Source: Alicyclobacillus acidiphilus NBRC 100859
GTDB lineage: Bacteria > Bacillota > Bacilli > Alicyclobacillales > Alicyclobacillaceae
NCBI RefSeq assembly: GCF_001544355.1
Contig: NZ_BCQI01000003.1
Coordinates: forward strand, 1-64,000
Direction: 5' to 3'
Length of the DNA: 64,000 nt
The notes beneath the pieces are model-generated. The model was not told the origin of the DNA, searched no databases, and saw nothing but the letters and a program-made list of their open reading frames with translations. The position numbers and the translations under genes are program-made. Numbering within the stretch: position 1 is the stretch's first letter; the number at the start of each line of letters is the position of its first letter. Below, piece by piece: positions 8,268-17,511 of the stretch.

Positions 8268-9192
8268 TCACCGCAATCTGCTGTCGCGCAGCATGCGGGC
8301 GAACCGTTCACTGATGGCGATCCCGTCCCCAGCACCCCCATCCCCGCCGCCGCCGTTCAGCGCCCAGCACGCTTCGAGCGCGCCGCGAACGACGCCCCAC
8401 CACCCAATCCTGGCAGGGTCAAGATGGAGGCGCTTCGCCATTTCGCCAACGCGCCTCGCCAAAACGACATCCGCGTCTCCATCGCGCTCGGTGTCGTTGA
8501 GGAGGAACTGGATGGTGTCGAAATGCGGATCGCCGAGGATGCCTTTCGGATCGATCACGACCCAATCGTCCAACCCTTGCCTCAATATGTTCTCATGGTG
8601 CAAGTCGCCGTGCAACAGGGTTTGACAGGTGGTCGTACGGAGGAGATGGGCCAGTTTCGCTTCGGCCATCTCGATCCAATCCGACCGCAGCGGACCTTGG
8701 ACGTCAGCGCCACCATATCGCTCCGCGCCATGGTGAATCCTGGGGCGACGTGACGCGTCCCCGATGCAATCGCGAAAAGACCTGGCAAAACGCCGTGATC
8801 GCTGCATCGTCCGACTGCTCGTCGAGCAGCGATGTTCCTGGATCCGCGCGTTGGAGGAGAAGCGCACCTTCTTCCGGCGCAACGTCGATGACGCAAACCG
8901 CGCCCCGATCCGCCCACGTCCGCAGCACACGCGCTTCTCGCGCAAGCTCGTCCCCGCGCGGGCCGACTTTGACGATGGCCGGGAGTCCGCCGCCCGTGAT
9001 GGCTTCCAACAGCAGATTCCACGATAGGTTCGGCAGCGGTCTCAGCAACCGGACATCCAATCGCTTCGCGATGGTCTCCAGCCTATCTGGCAGATGTGTC
9101 AACCATTCGGCACCAAGTGGCCCATACAATTGTGGCACCCGGTCCTGAAAGATCGGTGGGATGAGCGAGGCGAAAGGTCTCTTGTCGGCCAT
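8268..9192 (-). pseudogene. aminoglycoside phosphotransferase-family gene, frameshifted
   Basis: Two overlapping frames together make one kinase of the APH(6)/streptomycin-kinase type. The upstream frame (9192 to ~8704) gives the N-lobe: PNLSWNLLLEAITGGGLPAIVKVG and FCQVFSRLHRG. The other frame (about 8760 to 8268) gives the C-lobe: the catalytic loop LLHGDLHHENIL and the metal-binding VVIDPKGILGDPHFD. The switch falls near 8720-8760, where the first frame ends in GAIWWR-stop and the second reads HHGAERYGGADVQG. The kinase motifs themselves are intact, so this is either a recent single-base indel or a sequencing error. The C-terminus holds a Gly/Asp run. It would phosphorylate a small-molecule hydroxyl; natural substrate unknown. 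Confidence 0.75.
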
Positions 9193-9300
9193 GGCGGGAC
9201 TCCTCCTGCGATTGACTCGCGCATGTATAAGGATGCGTGACGGTTGGCGCGGGCCCGCCGGGCAGGGTGGCGGGTGGGCCCGCGGCGCCGGAAAGTGTGC

Positions 9301-9340
9301 GGCGAAGGCGTGCGAAGGCGTGCGAAGGCGTGCGAAGGCG
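9301..9340 (+). repeat. 10-bp minisatellite (TGCGAAGGCG)
   Basis: Three exact 10-bp units (9311-9340) preceded by an imperfect one, ending 6 bp before hairpin 1 of element E3. The rest of 9193-9345 is GC-rich with no coding signal. Confidence 0.8.
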
Positions 9341-9345
9341 ATAAG

Positions 9346-9540
9346 GAAAATAAGCGTCCCTCAGACGCTTATTTCCGAGAAAGGGCCAGATGGAAAGTAA
9401 ATAAGCGTCTCGGAGACGCTTATTTGCCTCCGTTGCCTCCAAAACGGCGTGGACTCGGCCACTTAAGCGTCTGTGAGCCGCTTATTCGCGCCAAATCATA
9501 CGATTCGACACACTTAAGCGTCCCTCGACCGCTTATTCTC
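9346..9540 (-). repeat. four-hairpin intergenic element, copy E3
   Basis: Hairpins start at about 9346, 9398, 9460 and 9511. Hairpins 1 and 2 are almost perfect (GTAAATAAGCGTCTC against GAGACGCTTATTTGC). The last two have the TTAAGCG/CGCTTATT form. The spacer before hairpin 4 contains GATTCGACACA, the complement of TGTCGAA. It is in the opposite orientation to E1. Immediately after it, about 9541-9595, is a C-rich imperfect repeat of CCCGCCGCCTCC. Confidence 0.85.
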
Positions 9541-9693
9541 GCCCAGCCCTCCGCCTCCCAGCCCGCCGCCTCCCGGCCCGCCGCCTCCCCAGACCCCTCC
9601 GCACATATATAAAAGACATCGCCCGAAGTGAAGGCGATGCCTGTTAACAGATCATGTCTCATATTTCGTCGTATCTCTCGTCACGCGAAACCT

Positions 9694-9846
9694 TTAATGC
9701 GAAACTTCACCCGGAACTTCATCCGTGACGGATGCTGCGTCGCGGTGGTACATAACCGCTCGATCGCCGTTGCCTGCCGCGACCATGAGCGCCGTTCCGA
9801 ACATACCGAATAAAAATCCACACAACACACCAACAGATATCCACAT
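9694..9846 (-). CDS. small single-span membrane protein (DUF3789-like)
   Basis: About 50 residues: one hydrophobic segment near the N-terminus (MWISVGVLCGFLFGMFG, continuing TALMVAAG) then a polar tail ending DEVPGEVSH. The pattern of an aromatic/Gly-rich helix ending in a Met-Ala-Ala-Gly motif recalls small DUF3789 proteins. A GTG at 9855 is an equally good start, and the frame is open up to 10017, so the 5' end is uncertain. It stands alone between E3 and the solute-binding protein gene. Confidence 0.4.
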   Translation of the reverse strand: MWISVGVLCGFLFGMFGTALMVAAGNGDRAVMYHRDAASVTDEVPGEVSH

Positions 9847-10069
9847 ACCTATCACACACCCTCGATCTTTGTCACAAAATCGCGTGAGGGCACTACGGCA
9901 ACTGGCAAGCATATCAGATCGTGTCTGACTTAGCCCCGATAGTTTTGCGTCATCGCCTTTCGACGACTTTGCCTTTTTCGCAACTTTGTGTGACTCGTAG
10001 TAGATTATAGCGGACATACGACAGATTTCAATGTTTTTCTACCGACAGAAGTCGACGGAAAACGTCGTG

Positions 10070-11380
10070 TTACGACAGTGGGTTTTCGTCTTCTGCCGAT
10101 TTCAGCGCGTGAACGAACTGGTTGACGTCCTTCGTGTTGATGAGCATGGTCACGGCTTGCGTAACGGCCATTTCGAAGGCAGGGTTGACTGCCTCGCCAT
10201 TGGCGACGCTTGGCACGAGCACGTCGTGCCGGAAATCGGACATCGCTTGTTTGCTGTAGCTGTCGAATAGGTTCATGTTGGCATCGGTGCGGGCAGGGAT
10301 GGAACCTTTCCAAAGATTAAATTCATCCTGTCCTTGCTTCGATGCCACCAACTTGAGAAAATCCTTCGCGCCAGTCGGATTTTTTGCGCCTTTTGGCAGG
10401 CCAAACGAGTCGATCACGTACTCGAAATCACCCTGTGTCCCTGGGAAGACGGTCCAGCCAAATTGCTTTCCTTCCACGAGTCCCCTCGAAAGGAAGTAGG
10501 CCTTCGCCCAATCCCCCATCAAGTTGAACGCGGCTTGTCCGTTGGCGACCATTTGATCGGCCTGATCCCAAGACAGACTGGAATGGTTTGCGTTGGTGTA
10601 GTTCAGGATTTGCAGGAACGTGTTGGCAGCCGCCTTCACTTGTGGGCTGGAAAACGGGATCTGGCCCTTCCACAGTTGAGTGTATTTGTGCGGCCCCAGT
10701 ACGGACAGCATGACATTCTCCCAGAGCATGACGGAACCAAGCTGATCTTTGTCGCCGTACGCGATGGGCGTGACGCCGTTCGACTTGAGGACGGCGAGTT
10801 CGGCCAAAAACTGCATCATCGTCTTTGGCGGCGACAGATGATTCTTGGCCAGCACCGCAGGGTTGTACCACAACACGTTGCCGCGACCGACGTCGGCTGG
10901 GACGGCATAGACATGCCCGTCCTTCGACAGTCCCGAGATGATCTGCTTCGGGATCACAGAGTACAGGTTCAACTGCTTATACAAGGCGTCGAGCGGCTGC
11001 ATTTTGCCAGCGTTGACCCAGAACATCAGCTCCTGGCCAGCGTGAACCTGAAATGTCTCAGGCGGGTTGCCAGCCTGCATTCGGCTGGCGAGCACCGCCT
11101 TTGCGTTCGATCCGCCGCCGCCCTTGACTGCTTCATTGTCGATTTTCTCGGACGGATACAGCTTGCGGAACGTCTTGATGAGCGCGTTCAGACCACTCGC
11201 TTCGCCGCCGGCCGTCCACCAACTGAAGATCTGCACTTCGTTGTTCGCGGCCTTCGCGGTCGTCTTGGCGCGATGCGTCGCGGCCCAGGTGATGCCTGCC
11301 TCTGGCCCGTTGGCGACGACAATCGTCGCAAGCCCGACGATCACGACGGATCCGCCAGCCCAAAACCACCGTTTCTTCAT
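10070..11380 (-). CDS. sugar ABC-type extracellular solute-binding protein
   Basis: About 436 residues. An N-terminal hydrophobic segment (KKRWFWAGGSVVIVGLATIVVA) acts as a signal peptide or anchor; there is no lipobox cysteine, which is unusual for a Gram-positive binding protein. The mature part reads as a cluster B/D sugar-binding protein (VQIFSWWTAGGEASGLNALI, VLWYNPAVL, NLMGDWAKAYF), similar to glucose/mannose binders. ATG 11380 has GGAGG 8 nt upstream. There are no permease or ATPase genes next to it. Instead it follows a HAMP membrane protein by 20 bp, and a ROK regulator is divergent from both. This suggests a ligand-sensing role or a transporter whose other parts lie elsewhere. Confidence 0.82.
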   Translation of the reverse strand: MKKRWFWAGGSVVIVGLATIVVANGPEAGITWAATHRAKTTAKAANNEVQIFSWWTAGGEASGLNALIKTFRKLYPSEKIDNEAVKGGGGSNAKAVLASRMQAGNPPETFQVHAGQELMFWVNAGKMQPLDALYKQLNLYSVIPKQIISGLSKDGHVYAVPADVGRGNVLWYNPAVLAKNHLSPPKTMMQFLAELAVLKSNGVTPIAYGDKDQLGSVMLWENVMLSVLGPHKYTQLWKGQIPFSSPQVKAAANTFLQILNYTNANHSSLSWDQADQMVANGQAAFNLMGDWAKAYFLSRGLVEGKQFGWTVFPGTQGDFEYVIDSFGLPKGAKNPTGAKDFLKLVASKQGQDEFNLWKGSIPARTDANMNLFDSYSKQAMSDFRHDVLVPSVANGEAVNPAFEMAVTQAVTMLINTKDVNQFVHALKSAEDENPLS

Positions 11381-11400
11381 CTCGGGATCCTCCCCTCCGT

Positions 11401-12534
11401 TTACGTCGTTTCGAATGTGGCAATCTGCTCGCGAAGTTCGCTTGCCATTTGACTGAGTCGCGCCGCTGTCCTGTTCACTTCCTGGATCGCGCCGAGTTGG
11501 CCGTTGGCCGTCGATGTGATCGCCTGCAGGTGATCCGCCATCTCACGCGTGCGTTCGATCACGGCGTCGACGGTCGTCAGCCATGTGCCTACGTCTTCCA
11601 TCAAGGCCACTTGCGAACGTCGCGTACTGCGAACGACCTTGTCGCCGCCCGTCGTCCAATCGATTTGCGACTTGAGGCTGAGCAGCTGCGCTTCTTGTTC
11701 AGTGATCGATTTTGCCACGTGATTGATGACGTCTGAGACGTGCAGCGCGCCGGTGGCGGTGTAATCTCCGTGTTTGACGAGTTGCTCGAAATCCTTGCTC
11801 AATTCGTGCGCCGTTTCGGCCATTCGCCGCATCAACTGTCGCAAGGTCGTCGCCATTAAATCAAAGCTTCGCGACAGATGGCCAATTTCGTCGCGTCGAC
11901 GTTTGAATTGCGAAAGGTCCACATGAAGATTGCCGGTCGCGACATCGTTTACCGCTGCAACAATCGCGAGAACGGGCTTGGATAAAAACTCTCTGGTAAA
12001 CAGCCATGCCGACAGGATCGCGAGAATGATTGCCGAAATTCCGATAAGCAGCACTTGTATCAGCAAATTGCGGTTCGATCGCAGATCGTCCGCGATCGAA
12101 AACTTCACGTTCGCGTCGTAGATTCCACCGGCATACCCGGTAATGGGCACAGTAATCTGCATCACGTTGCCCTGGAGGTTCGTGATGGGTCGCTTGCTGC
12201 CGAGCGCGACAACGCTGGACGGGCTTGCCTGCGTGCCGATCCGCTGCGGATTGGTCGACGCGATATCGTACAGCGAATCATTCAACTTATAGATGTCGAA
12301 CGAGATGATGTTCGGATCCTGCTTTTTCAAATGGAGCAGCACGTTTTCAAATTGATAGTCTGGTACATTACTGAGAAGTGCAGAGTCAATGGTTTGAATA
12401 ATTGAAACCGCTTTCTCTCCGGACAGGGCGATGATGGTGCGTCGGCTTTCGGAATACACGATGGCGAGTGTGGTCGACAGTACGACAAGCATGACCACGC
12501 CAAACAGGATCACGAGTTTTCGAAAAAGTGACAA
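11401..12534 (-). CDS. HAMP membrane receptor, MCP-like but lacking the signalling tip
   Basis: About 377 residues: a first membrane helix (~residues 7-27), an extracytoplasmic domain of ~130 residues, a second helix (LLIQVLLIGISAIILAILSA, ~158-177), a HAMP domain (LSKPVLAIVAAVNDVATGN to EIGHLSRSFDLMATTL) and then coiled coil. The last ~60 residues (VIERTREMADHLQAITSTAN and on, to LREQIATFETT) resemble the C-terminal helix of a methyl-accepting protein, yet the conserved hairpin tip that binds CheA/CheW is absent. TTG start at 12534 has GGAGG 7 nt upstream. It is co-directional with the sugar-binding protein gene 20 bp downstream, so the pair may form a ligand sensor. Downstream partner unknown. 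Confidence 0.75.
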   Translation of the reverse strand: MSLFRKLVILFGVVMLVVLSTTLAIVYSESRRTIIALSGEKAVSIIQTIDSALLSNVPDYQFENVLLHLKKQDPNIISFDIYKLNDSLYDIASTNPQRIGTQASPSSVVALGSKRPITNLQGNVMQITVPITGYAGGIYDANVKFSIADDLRSNRNLLIQVLLIGISAIILAILSAWLFTREFLSKPVLAIVAAVNDVATGNLHVDLSQFKRRRDEIGHLSRSFDLMATTLRQLMRRMAETAHELSKDFEQLVKHGDYTATGALHVSDVINHVAKSITEQEAQLLSLKSQIDWTTGGDKVVRSTRRSQVALMEDVGTWLTTVDAVIERTREMADHLQAITSTANGQLGAIQEVNRTAARLSQMASELREQIATFETT

Positions 12535-12575
12535 CCGGGCTCCTCCTTGTGAGGCACTTCAGTACTTTTGAGTCA

Positions 12576-12608
12576 CTTTAGTTACGGGAACGGACAGCGT
12601 ATACTAAG
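12576..12608. promoter_or_regulatory. candidate ROK operator (imperfect inverted repeat)
   Basis: CTTTAGT (12576-12582) and ACTAAG (12603-12608) form an inverted repeat between the divergent HAMP-receptor and ROK genes. TTAGT/ACTAA half-sites are typical of XylR-type ROK operators in Bacillus, but the 20-bp gap is longer than usual. Suggestive only. Confidence 0.3.
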
Positions 12609-12724
12609 AACACATAACCTGATTCGGTAACAATCGACTATGATCTTCCTATTATGCATGCTATGGCATTCGAGTCCTGTTTGCAATAGATTCGATAGGC
12701 GGCTTTAAGGAGTGACCGGCGTCC

Positions 12725-13942
12725 ATGCAATCGAATATCGACGCATCGGCTATGCGCCGGATGAATCGGGCTACGGTGCTGAAACTCGTACGCGATATGA
12801 GAACCACGTCGAGAATTGACATCTCGCAAATGACGGGGCTGAACAAAGCGACCGTGTCCAACATTGTCGACGAGTTGATTGCAGAGCAATTGGTTGTCGA
12901 GATTGGCTATGGTTCTTCCAGCGGCGGTCGCAAGCCCATTTTGTTGCGATTTAACGGCAATGCGGCGTACGCCATTGGGCTCGACGTCCAGCTGTCGCAC
13001 GTGACCACGGTGGTGTGCAATATCCGCGGCGAGTCGGTGTATCGGCGAGTCAGTCAGATTCCACGGGGCGAGACTGCCGACGATGCCCGAGGCCACATTG
13101 TGGAGGTGATCGTCGACGAGATCCGGCAGGCCATGGATGCCGCGCCCGACAGTCCTTACGGGATTGTCGGCGCGTGTGTGGCATTCCCAGGCATGGTCAA
13201 TTTTCAGTCGGGGATCGTCTACTATCTGCCGAATACATTTCTTGGAGAATGGGACATTCGCTCGGAACTGGCTGGACAAATTCCCATTCCCCTGTATTTT
13301 GAGAACGACGCCAATTGCGGCGTGTGGAACGAGTTCGTGGGTCAGGGCACCAGATTGAAGAACATCGTGTATATCAATGCCGGCATTGGCGTCGGGGCCG
13401 GCATGGTCATCGACGGCAAGTTGTATCGCGGCCGCGATGGCATCGCGGGGGAATTTGGACATATGACCATCCATCCCATGGGCGCCAGTTGTATGTGCGG
13501 CGGCTATGGATGCTGGGAGGAATACGCATCGGAGCGGAGTCTGCTGCGGTATCTGCGCGAGTCAGGCGAAGCGGATCCGAAGCTGTCGCCAGACACCTCG
13601 GTCATGGAACAGGCGTTGACGCAAGCGCAGCGGGACAACCGCGCCTATATTCGCGCCTTGCACGCGTTGGGGCAGAATCTGGGATTTGGCATTGCGAACA
13701 TTCTGAACGCGTTGAATCCGGACGAGATCGTGCTCGGCGGCAGCATCGTCGGGGCGGCGACATTTCTCTTGCCCGAGATCGATCGCGTGCTGAAACACCG
13801 CGCGTTACTGATGAACAAACGGGTTCCGGTGCGGATGGGGAGCGTGAACGCAGTAGCCGTTGGCGCGTCTTCGCTCGTCGTCCACGAGGTGTTGTTTGCG
13901 TCTGCCGGAGAATCATTTTCAATTCCTGCGTCTGATCTCTAG
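12725..13942 (+). CDS. ROK-family transcriptional repressor (XylR/NagC type)
   Basis: About 405 residues. An N-terminal helix-turn-helix (residues ~15-65, LKLVRDMRTTSRIDISQMTG then NKATVSNIVDELI) is followed by a full ROK sugar-kinase-like domain with the ATP-site motif and the zinc motif CMCGGYGCWEEYAS, and the ROK signature around GIGVGAGMVIDGKLYRG. ATG 12725 follows AAGGAG. It is divergent from the sugar-binding protein/HAMP pair at a shared ~190-bp intergenic region, which makes those genes its likely targets, released by a sugar ligand. No catabolic enzyme lies on its other side. Confidence 0.85.
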   Translation: MQSNIDASAMRRMNRATVLKLVRDMRTTSRIDISQMTGLNKATVSNIVDELIAEQLVVEIGYGSSSGGRKPILLRFNGNAAYAIGLDVQLSHVTTVVCNIRGESVYRRVSQIPRGETADDARGHIVEVIVDEIRQAMDAAPDSPYGIVGACVAFPGMVNFQSGIVYYLPNTFLGEWDIRSELAGQIPIPLYFENDANCGVWNEFVGQGTRLKNIVYINAGIGVGAGMVIDGKLYRGRDGIAGEFGHMTIHPMGASCMCGGYGCWEEYASERSLLRYLRESGEADPKLSPDTSVMEQALTQAQRDNRAYIRALHALGQNLGFGIANILNALNPDEIVLGGSIVGAATFLLPEIDRVLKHRALLMNKRVPVRMGSVNAVAVGASSLVVHEVLFASAGESFSIPASDL

Positions 13943-14016
13943 CGTTCAAGCACGCGCACGGTTATGATGATTTCAAGTCCAATGACAGCATCGAAGAGAG
14001 GAACGAATAGACAACC

Positions 14017-14517
14017 ATGAGAGTCACCTTATTTGTCGACGGCGCAAACTACTATTACATGCAAAGGGACAAACTGAAATGGAATATTGACGCACAGAAG
14101 TTGCGAGATTGGGCGGCGTCCAAAGGGGAATTGGTCGACGCCTTTTATTACATTGGTAAAAGTGCGCCGTCCGATCTCCGTGAGCAGAAGTACTTGGACA
14201 TGTTGACCTACAGCGGTTACTCACTGGTGACGAAAGAAATCAAAGAAATTTTGCAAGACGATGGTTCCATTACCCGTAAGGCAAACCTCGATATTGAGAT
14301 CGTCCTCGATATGTTTAACACCATCGACAATTACGACATGGCTATCCTGGTCAGCGGCGACGGCGACTTTGAACGCCCACTGCAGTTGCTGCGGGCGCGC
14401 GGAAAGAAATTCCTCGTCCTTTCGACGGCAGGCTTCGTCGCGTCGGAAATACGCGCCGTGGCCGGCATGCACTTCATCGACGTGTCGACGCTTCGCGACG
14501 AACTGGAGCGACTGTAG
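14017..14517 (+). CDS. NYN-domain (LabA/DUF88-like) putative ribonuclease
   Basis: About 166 residues, a PIN-like NYN domain. The acidic residues expected for metal binding are visible: LFVDGANYYY at the N-terminus, KANLDIEIVLDMFN in the middle and ILVSGDGDFERPLQLLRARG near the end. Such proteins are single-domain nucleases or RNA-processing factors. ATG start follows a GAGAGGAACG stretch. Its last 44 bp overlap the convergent MFS gene, so both 3' ends share DNA. No partner gene is evident. Confidence 0.85.
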   Translation: MRVTLFVDGANYYYMQRDKLKWNIDAQKLRDWAASKGELVDAFYYIGKSAPSDLREQKYLDMLTYSGYSLVTKEIKEILQDDGSITRKANLDIEIVLDMFNTIDNYDMAILVSGDGDFERPLQLLRARGKKFLVLSTAGFVASEIRAVAGMHFIDVSTLRDELERL

Positions 14518-15673
14518 AGCGCTTTGGCGCCAGCCAGAATGTCGCGACGAAGGCCGCGAAGCTGACGCAGGCAATGACATAAAATCCTGTGCTAAGGTGA
14601 AACGCGTTGCCGAGCCAGCCGACAATGGCTGGCCCGCCAAACATGCCGAGCGAGTAGATGGCCTGGTAAAAGCCCATGGCCGTCGCGCGGCGGGCGGGAT
14701 CGATATGTTTGATGGCGAGCCCCATGAGCACAGGCATACACAGACCTTGCCCGAGCCCGTTCGCGGCTTGGGTGAGGTACAGCCAGCCGAGCGAAGGCAG
14801 CAGCGGAATCGCGAGCGTGAACACGGCCGCGATGGCAAATCCGAGAGCCACGACGTTTCGTTCGCCGAGGCGGCGCGAGAGAATGCCGCCGCTGTACAGG
14901 GACGCGAAGGCGTTTGGCAGCGTCGACGCCAAGGTCAGCAGGCTCAAATCGGCCTTGTTGGCGCCGAGCGCAGTGGCTGCCTGAGGCGTGAATCCGAACA
15001 TCGTGGAAAAGGTGATGACCTGTGCGAGAACCGCAAGCGCGGACACGCCGATCACGATGCGATCCCGGCCCACCGCCACCAGTTCGCGCGGTTGGATTTT
15101 TGCGCTGCCCGGATCCGGCGCGCGATCGCGGATGCCAAACGAGCAGATGAGACTGACACAGCCGCCTCCGACGGCCAGCCAGAACGCCGAGTGCCACCCG
15201 AACCGCTGCGCCACCAACCCGCCGAGCGTGGTAGCGAGCAACTGGCCGATGGATGTGAAGAAGCTGATGACGCCCATCGCTTTCGGGGCGTGATCGGCAT
15301 CGTGATAGCTCGCGTAGAGGACGGTGAACACCACCCAGCTTCCTGCCGCGACGCCCGCCAGCAGACGGAACACGAGCGCTGCCCAGACGGAACTGGTGAG
15401 GGCGAAACCGAGCGAGCTCACAATTCCAACCACGATCCCGGCGATGATGAACGGCTTGCGCGTGCCCAACCGATCCGACCATACGCCTAGCGGTATCCGT
15501 ACGAGCATTTGAGAGAATCCGTAGGAGCCGATAATCACGCCCGACATGGTCAGAGACCCGCCGAGCGCGAGTACATAGGGGGACAACAGAGGGACGTACG
15601 TGTACGTGGAAAACCAGTAGAACATTGTCACGATATAGAAGAGGCCAATTCGATTCGCTGTCAACGAGTCCAC
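14474..15673 (-). CDS. MFS transporter
   Basis: About 399 residues with 12 predicted helices. The helix 2-3 loop GVWSDRLGTRKPFIIAG is the major facilitator signature, and a Gly-rich helix 5 (FFTSIGQLLATTLGGLVAQRFGW) follows. The family resembles drug or metabolite efflux carriers (MFS_1); substrate unknown. GTG 15673 is preceded by an AGGA-type site; TTG 15664 is a possible alternative. The 3' end runs 44 bp into the convergent NYN gene. About 65 bp separates its start from the end of the sugar transferase gene on the same strand, so the two could be co-transcribed. Confidence 0.83.
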   Translation of the reverse strand: MDSLTANRIGLFYIVTMFYWFSTYTYVPLLSPYVLALGGSLTMSGVIIGSYGFSQMLVRIPLGVWSDRLGTRKPFIIAGIVVGIVSSLGFALTSSVWAALVFRLLAGVAAGSWVVFTVLYASYHDADHAPKAMGVISFFTSIGQLLATTLGGLVAQRFGWHSAFWLAVGGGCVSLICSFGIRDRAPDPGSAKIQPRELVAVGRDRIVIGVSALAVLAQVITFSTMFGFTPQAATALGANKADLSLLTLASTLPNAFASLYSGGILSRRLGERNVVALGFAIAAVFTLAIPLLPSLGWLYLTQAANGLGQGLCMPVLMGLAIKHIDPARRATAMGFYQAIYSLGMFGGPAIVGWLGNAFHLSTGFYVIACVSFAAFVATFWLAPKRSTVAPVRREASTRR

Positions 15674-15739
15674 ATCCTAACTCTTCCGACTCACTCTTCC
15701 GAAGGAATCCGCGGAGCAGTCGGCGCCAACGCCGAGCTG

Positions 15740-17137
15740 TCAGCTCGCGCCGCGCCTGCGCAGGACCGCCGGAATGGTCTTCGCGATAATCTTCAGATCA
15801 CCTATATAACTCCAGTTGTCGATGTATGCGAGATCGAGATCGACCCACTCCTGGAAATTGATTTCGTTGCGCCCGCTGATCTGCCAAAGACACGTCAGCC
15901 CAGGTTTGACGCTCAAGCGGCGCCGATGTTGGGGATCATATTGATTGACCTCGGACGGGAGCGGCGGGCGCGGCCCGACCAGGCTCATCTCGCCCCGCAG
16001 CACGTTGAAAAACTGCGGGAGCTCGTCCAGGCTCGTCTTGCGCAAAAACCTGCCTATGCGGGTGATCCGCGGATCATTTTTGATCTTGAACACAGGCCCG
16101 TCCATTTCGTTCAGATGGAGCAGCTTGTGGCGAATCGCTTCGGCGTCCGTGCGCATCGAGCGGAACTTGTACATCGTGAACGTCTTGCCGTTCAGACCGG
16201 AACGGGCTTGTTTGAAAAAGACAGGTCCGCGATCATCCAGCTTGATGAGCACGGCGATCACGAGCATGACTGGCGACAGGATCACAAGCGCGATCCATGA
16301 CACAAGAAGGTCCGTGGCCCGCTTGAGGAGCAGTTGCTCAGACGTGTGCGGTGTCTGCGCGATCACCAGAAACGGTACACCGCCAGCCCCGTCCACCAGC
16401 GTACTGTTGGCGATACGCGACGAAATGCTGTCCAGCATCAACTCCACCTGCACACCCTGGAGCTCGCACTCCCTGATGACCAACTCAAACGCAGGGTGCG
16501 AGACGACCAGTCCCAAAACCACCGCGTCGACTCGATGTTCTTTCAGGACGTTGCGCAATTCCTCAATTCTACCCAAGTAATCGGCATCCAGACCGTTTGG
16601 TTGATCATCCAAGTAGCCGATCACGCGAAGTCCCAACTCAGGATGCCCAATGGTTCTGTTCAAGTAGTCATGCGTCGACGGCGTGCTGCCGATGATCAAT
16701 CGCGTGCGCGTGTTTCTTCCGTTTGCCCTCGCCAGTTCCAAGGCGACCCGCAACAGAAGGCGAACACACAACATCAGAACCGTGATGTCGATGATGCTGA
16801 TTGCCAGGAACATTCGACTCAATTCGAGCCGCAGCGCGTACGACACAAACGCGAACCCAAGCGCCCCGACAAGATTGATTCGAATCACGGCTGAAACCTC
16901 GCGTACAAACGGGTTCAACCGCCTGACTGGATACTCGCCGACGAATACGATGGAGAGGACCCAGCAGATCATCATCGCGAGGAACGTCTCGTAATAGGTT
17001 CGGCCGTGACTTCTGAAGATAGCGTGATGAAGCAGTGGAGAGATGATGAAGTACGTGCATTGGAAAGAAAGTAATATGACACAAAAGTCCAGTACTCGTC
17101 CGAGCAAGCGACTCGATGCACTTACCCGTTGGCCCAT
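15740..17137 (-). CDS. polyprenyl glycosylphosphotransferase (exopolysaccharide initiating sugar transferase)
   Basis: About 465 residues. Four or so N-terminal membrane helices, a CoA-binding-like NAD fold (TRLIIGSTPSTHDYLNRTIG, residues ~140-240), a further helix and the catalytic bacterial sugar-transferase domain (MYKFRSMRTDAEAIRHKL, KTSLDELPQFFNVLRGEMS, LVGPRPPLPSEV, VKPGLTCLWQISGRN). It transfers a sugar-1-phosphate to undecaprenyl phosphate to begin repeat-unit assembly. ATG 17137 has GGAGG 7 nt upstream; the GTG at 17167 does not. Other EPS control genes (phosphatase, Wzz-like, kinase) lie on the same strand at 23.0-25.5 kb, so the locus appears split by the secreted-protein genes. 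Confidence 0.9.
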   Translation of the reverse strand: MGQRVSASSRLLGRVLDFCVILLSFQCTYFIISPLLHHAIFRSHGRTYYETFLAMMICWVLSIVFVGEYPVRRLNPFVREVSAVIRINLVGALGFAFVSYALRLELSRMFLAISIIDITVLMLCVRLLLRVALELARANGRNTRTRLIIGSTPSTHDYLNRTIGHPELGLRVIGYLDDQPNGLDADYLGRIEELRNVLKEHRVDAVVLGLVVSHPAFELVIRECELQGVQVELMLDSISSRIANSTLVDGAGGVPFLVIAQTPHTSEQLLLKRATDLLVSWIALVILSPVMLVIAVLIKLDDRGPVFFKQARSGLNGKTFTMYKFRSMRTDAEAIRHKLLHLNEMDGPVFKIKNDPRITRIGRFLRKTSLDELPQFFNVLRGEMSLVGPRPPLPSEVNQYDPQHRRRLSVKPGLTCLWQISGRNEINFQEWVDLDLAYIDNWSYIGDLKIIAKTIPAVLRRRGAS

Positions 17138-17356
17138 ATCGAGTCCTCCCGTCTTAACCCCTGACACAGCTTCGCATCTCTATGCTTTCTAGTTCTGGTT
17201 GCTGGTTGGCGGTGCGCAGTTTATCTCTACAGACAAATTATATAGATTCGACAGGATTTTTCCAGACCGACAAATTTCTCATGTGCAACGAATTTTTCTA
17301 CTAGCGAAATAGATGAGAGACGACCTGGTCAACTGCGGGTGCGGCGAGCTGGGTGC

Positions 17357-17440
17357 GGAACGGAGGGGGAACGGAGGGGGAACGGAGGGGGAACGGAGGG
17401 GGAACGGAGGGGGAACGGAGGGGGAACGGAGGGGGAACGG
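17357..17440 (+). repeat. 11-bp minisatellite (AACGGAGGGGG, about eight units)
   Basis: The C of AACGG falls at 17361, 17372, 17383 and so on, an 11-bp period with nearly identical units. The stretch from 17138 to 17356 before it holds the AT-rich promoter region of the sugar transferase gene and no other gene. Confidence 0.9.
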
Positions 17441-17511
17441 CAGAAGGTTCTGAAAGTATTCGTGGTATGTGTGAACCGCGAAACGCGACCGTAGCAGAGA
17501 CGACCGGGGCG

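Noticed and set aside
9346-9540. Reading the hairpin elements as ordinary terminators
   Set aside because: They occur in four-fold sets with fixed spacing, also between divergent genes (E4), and lack U-tracts.
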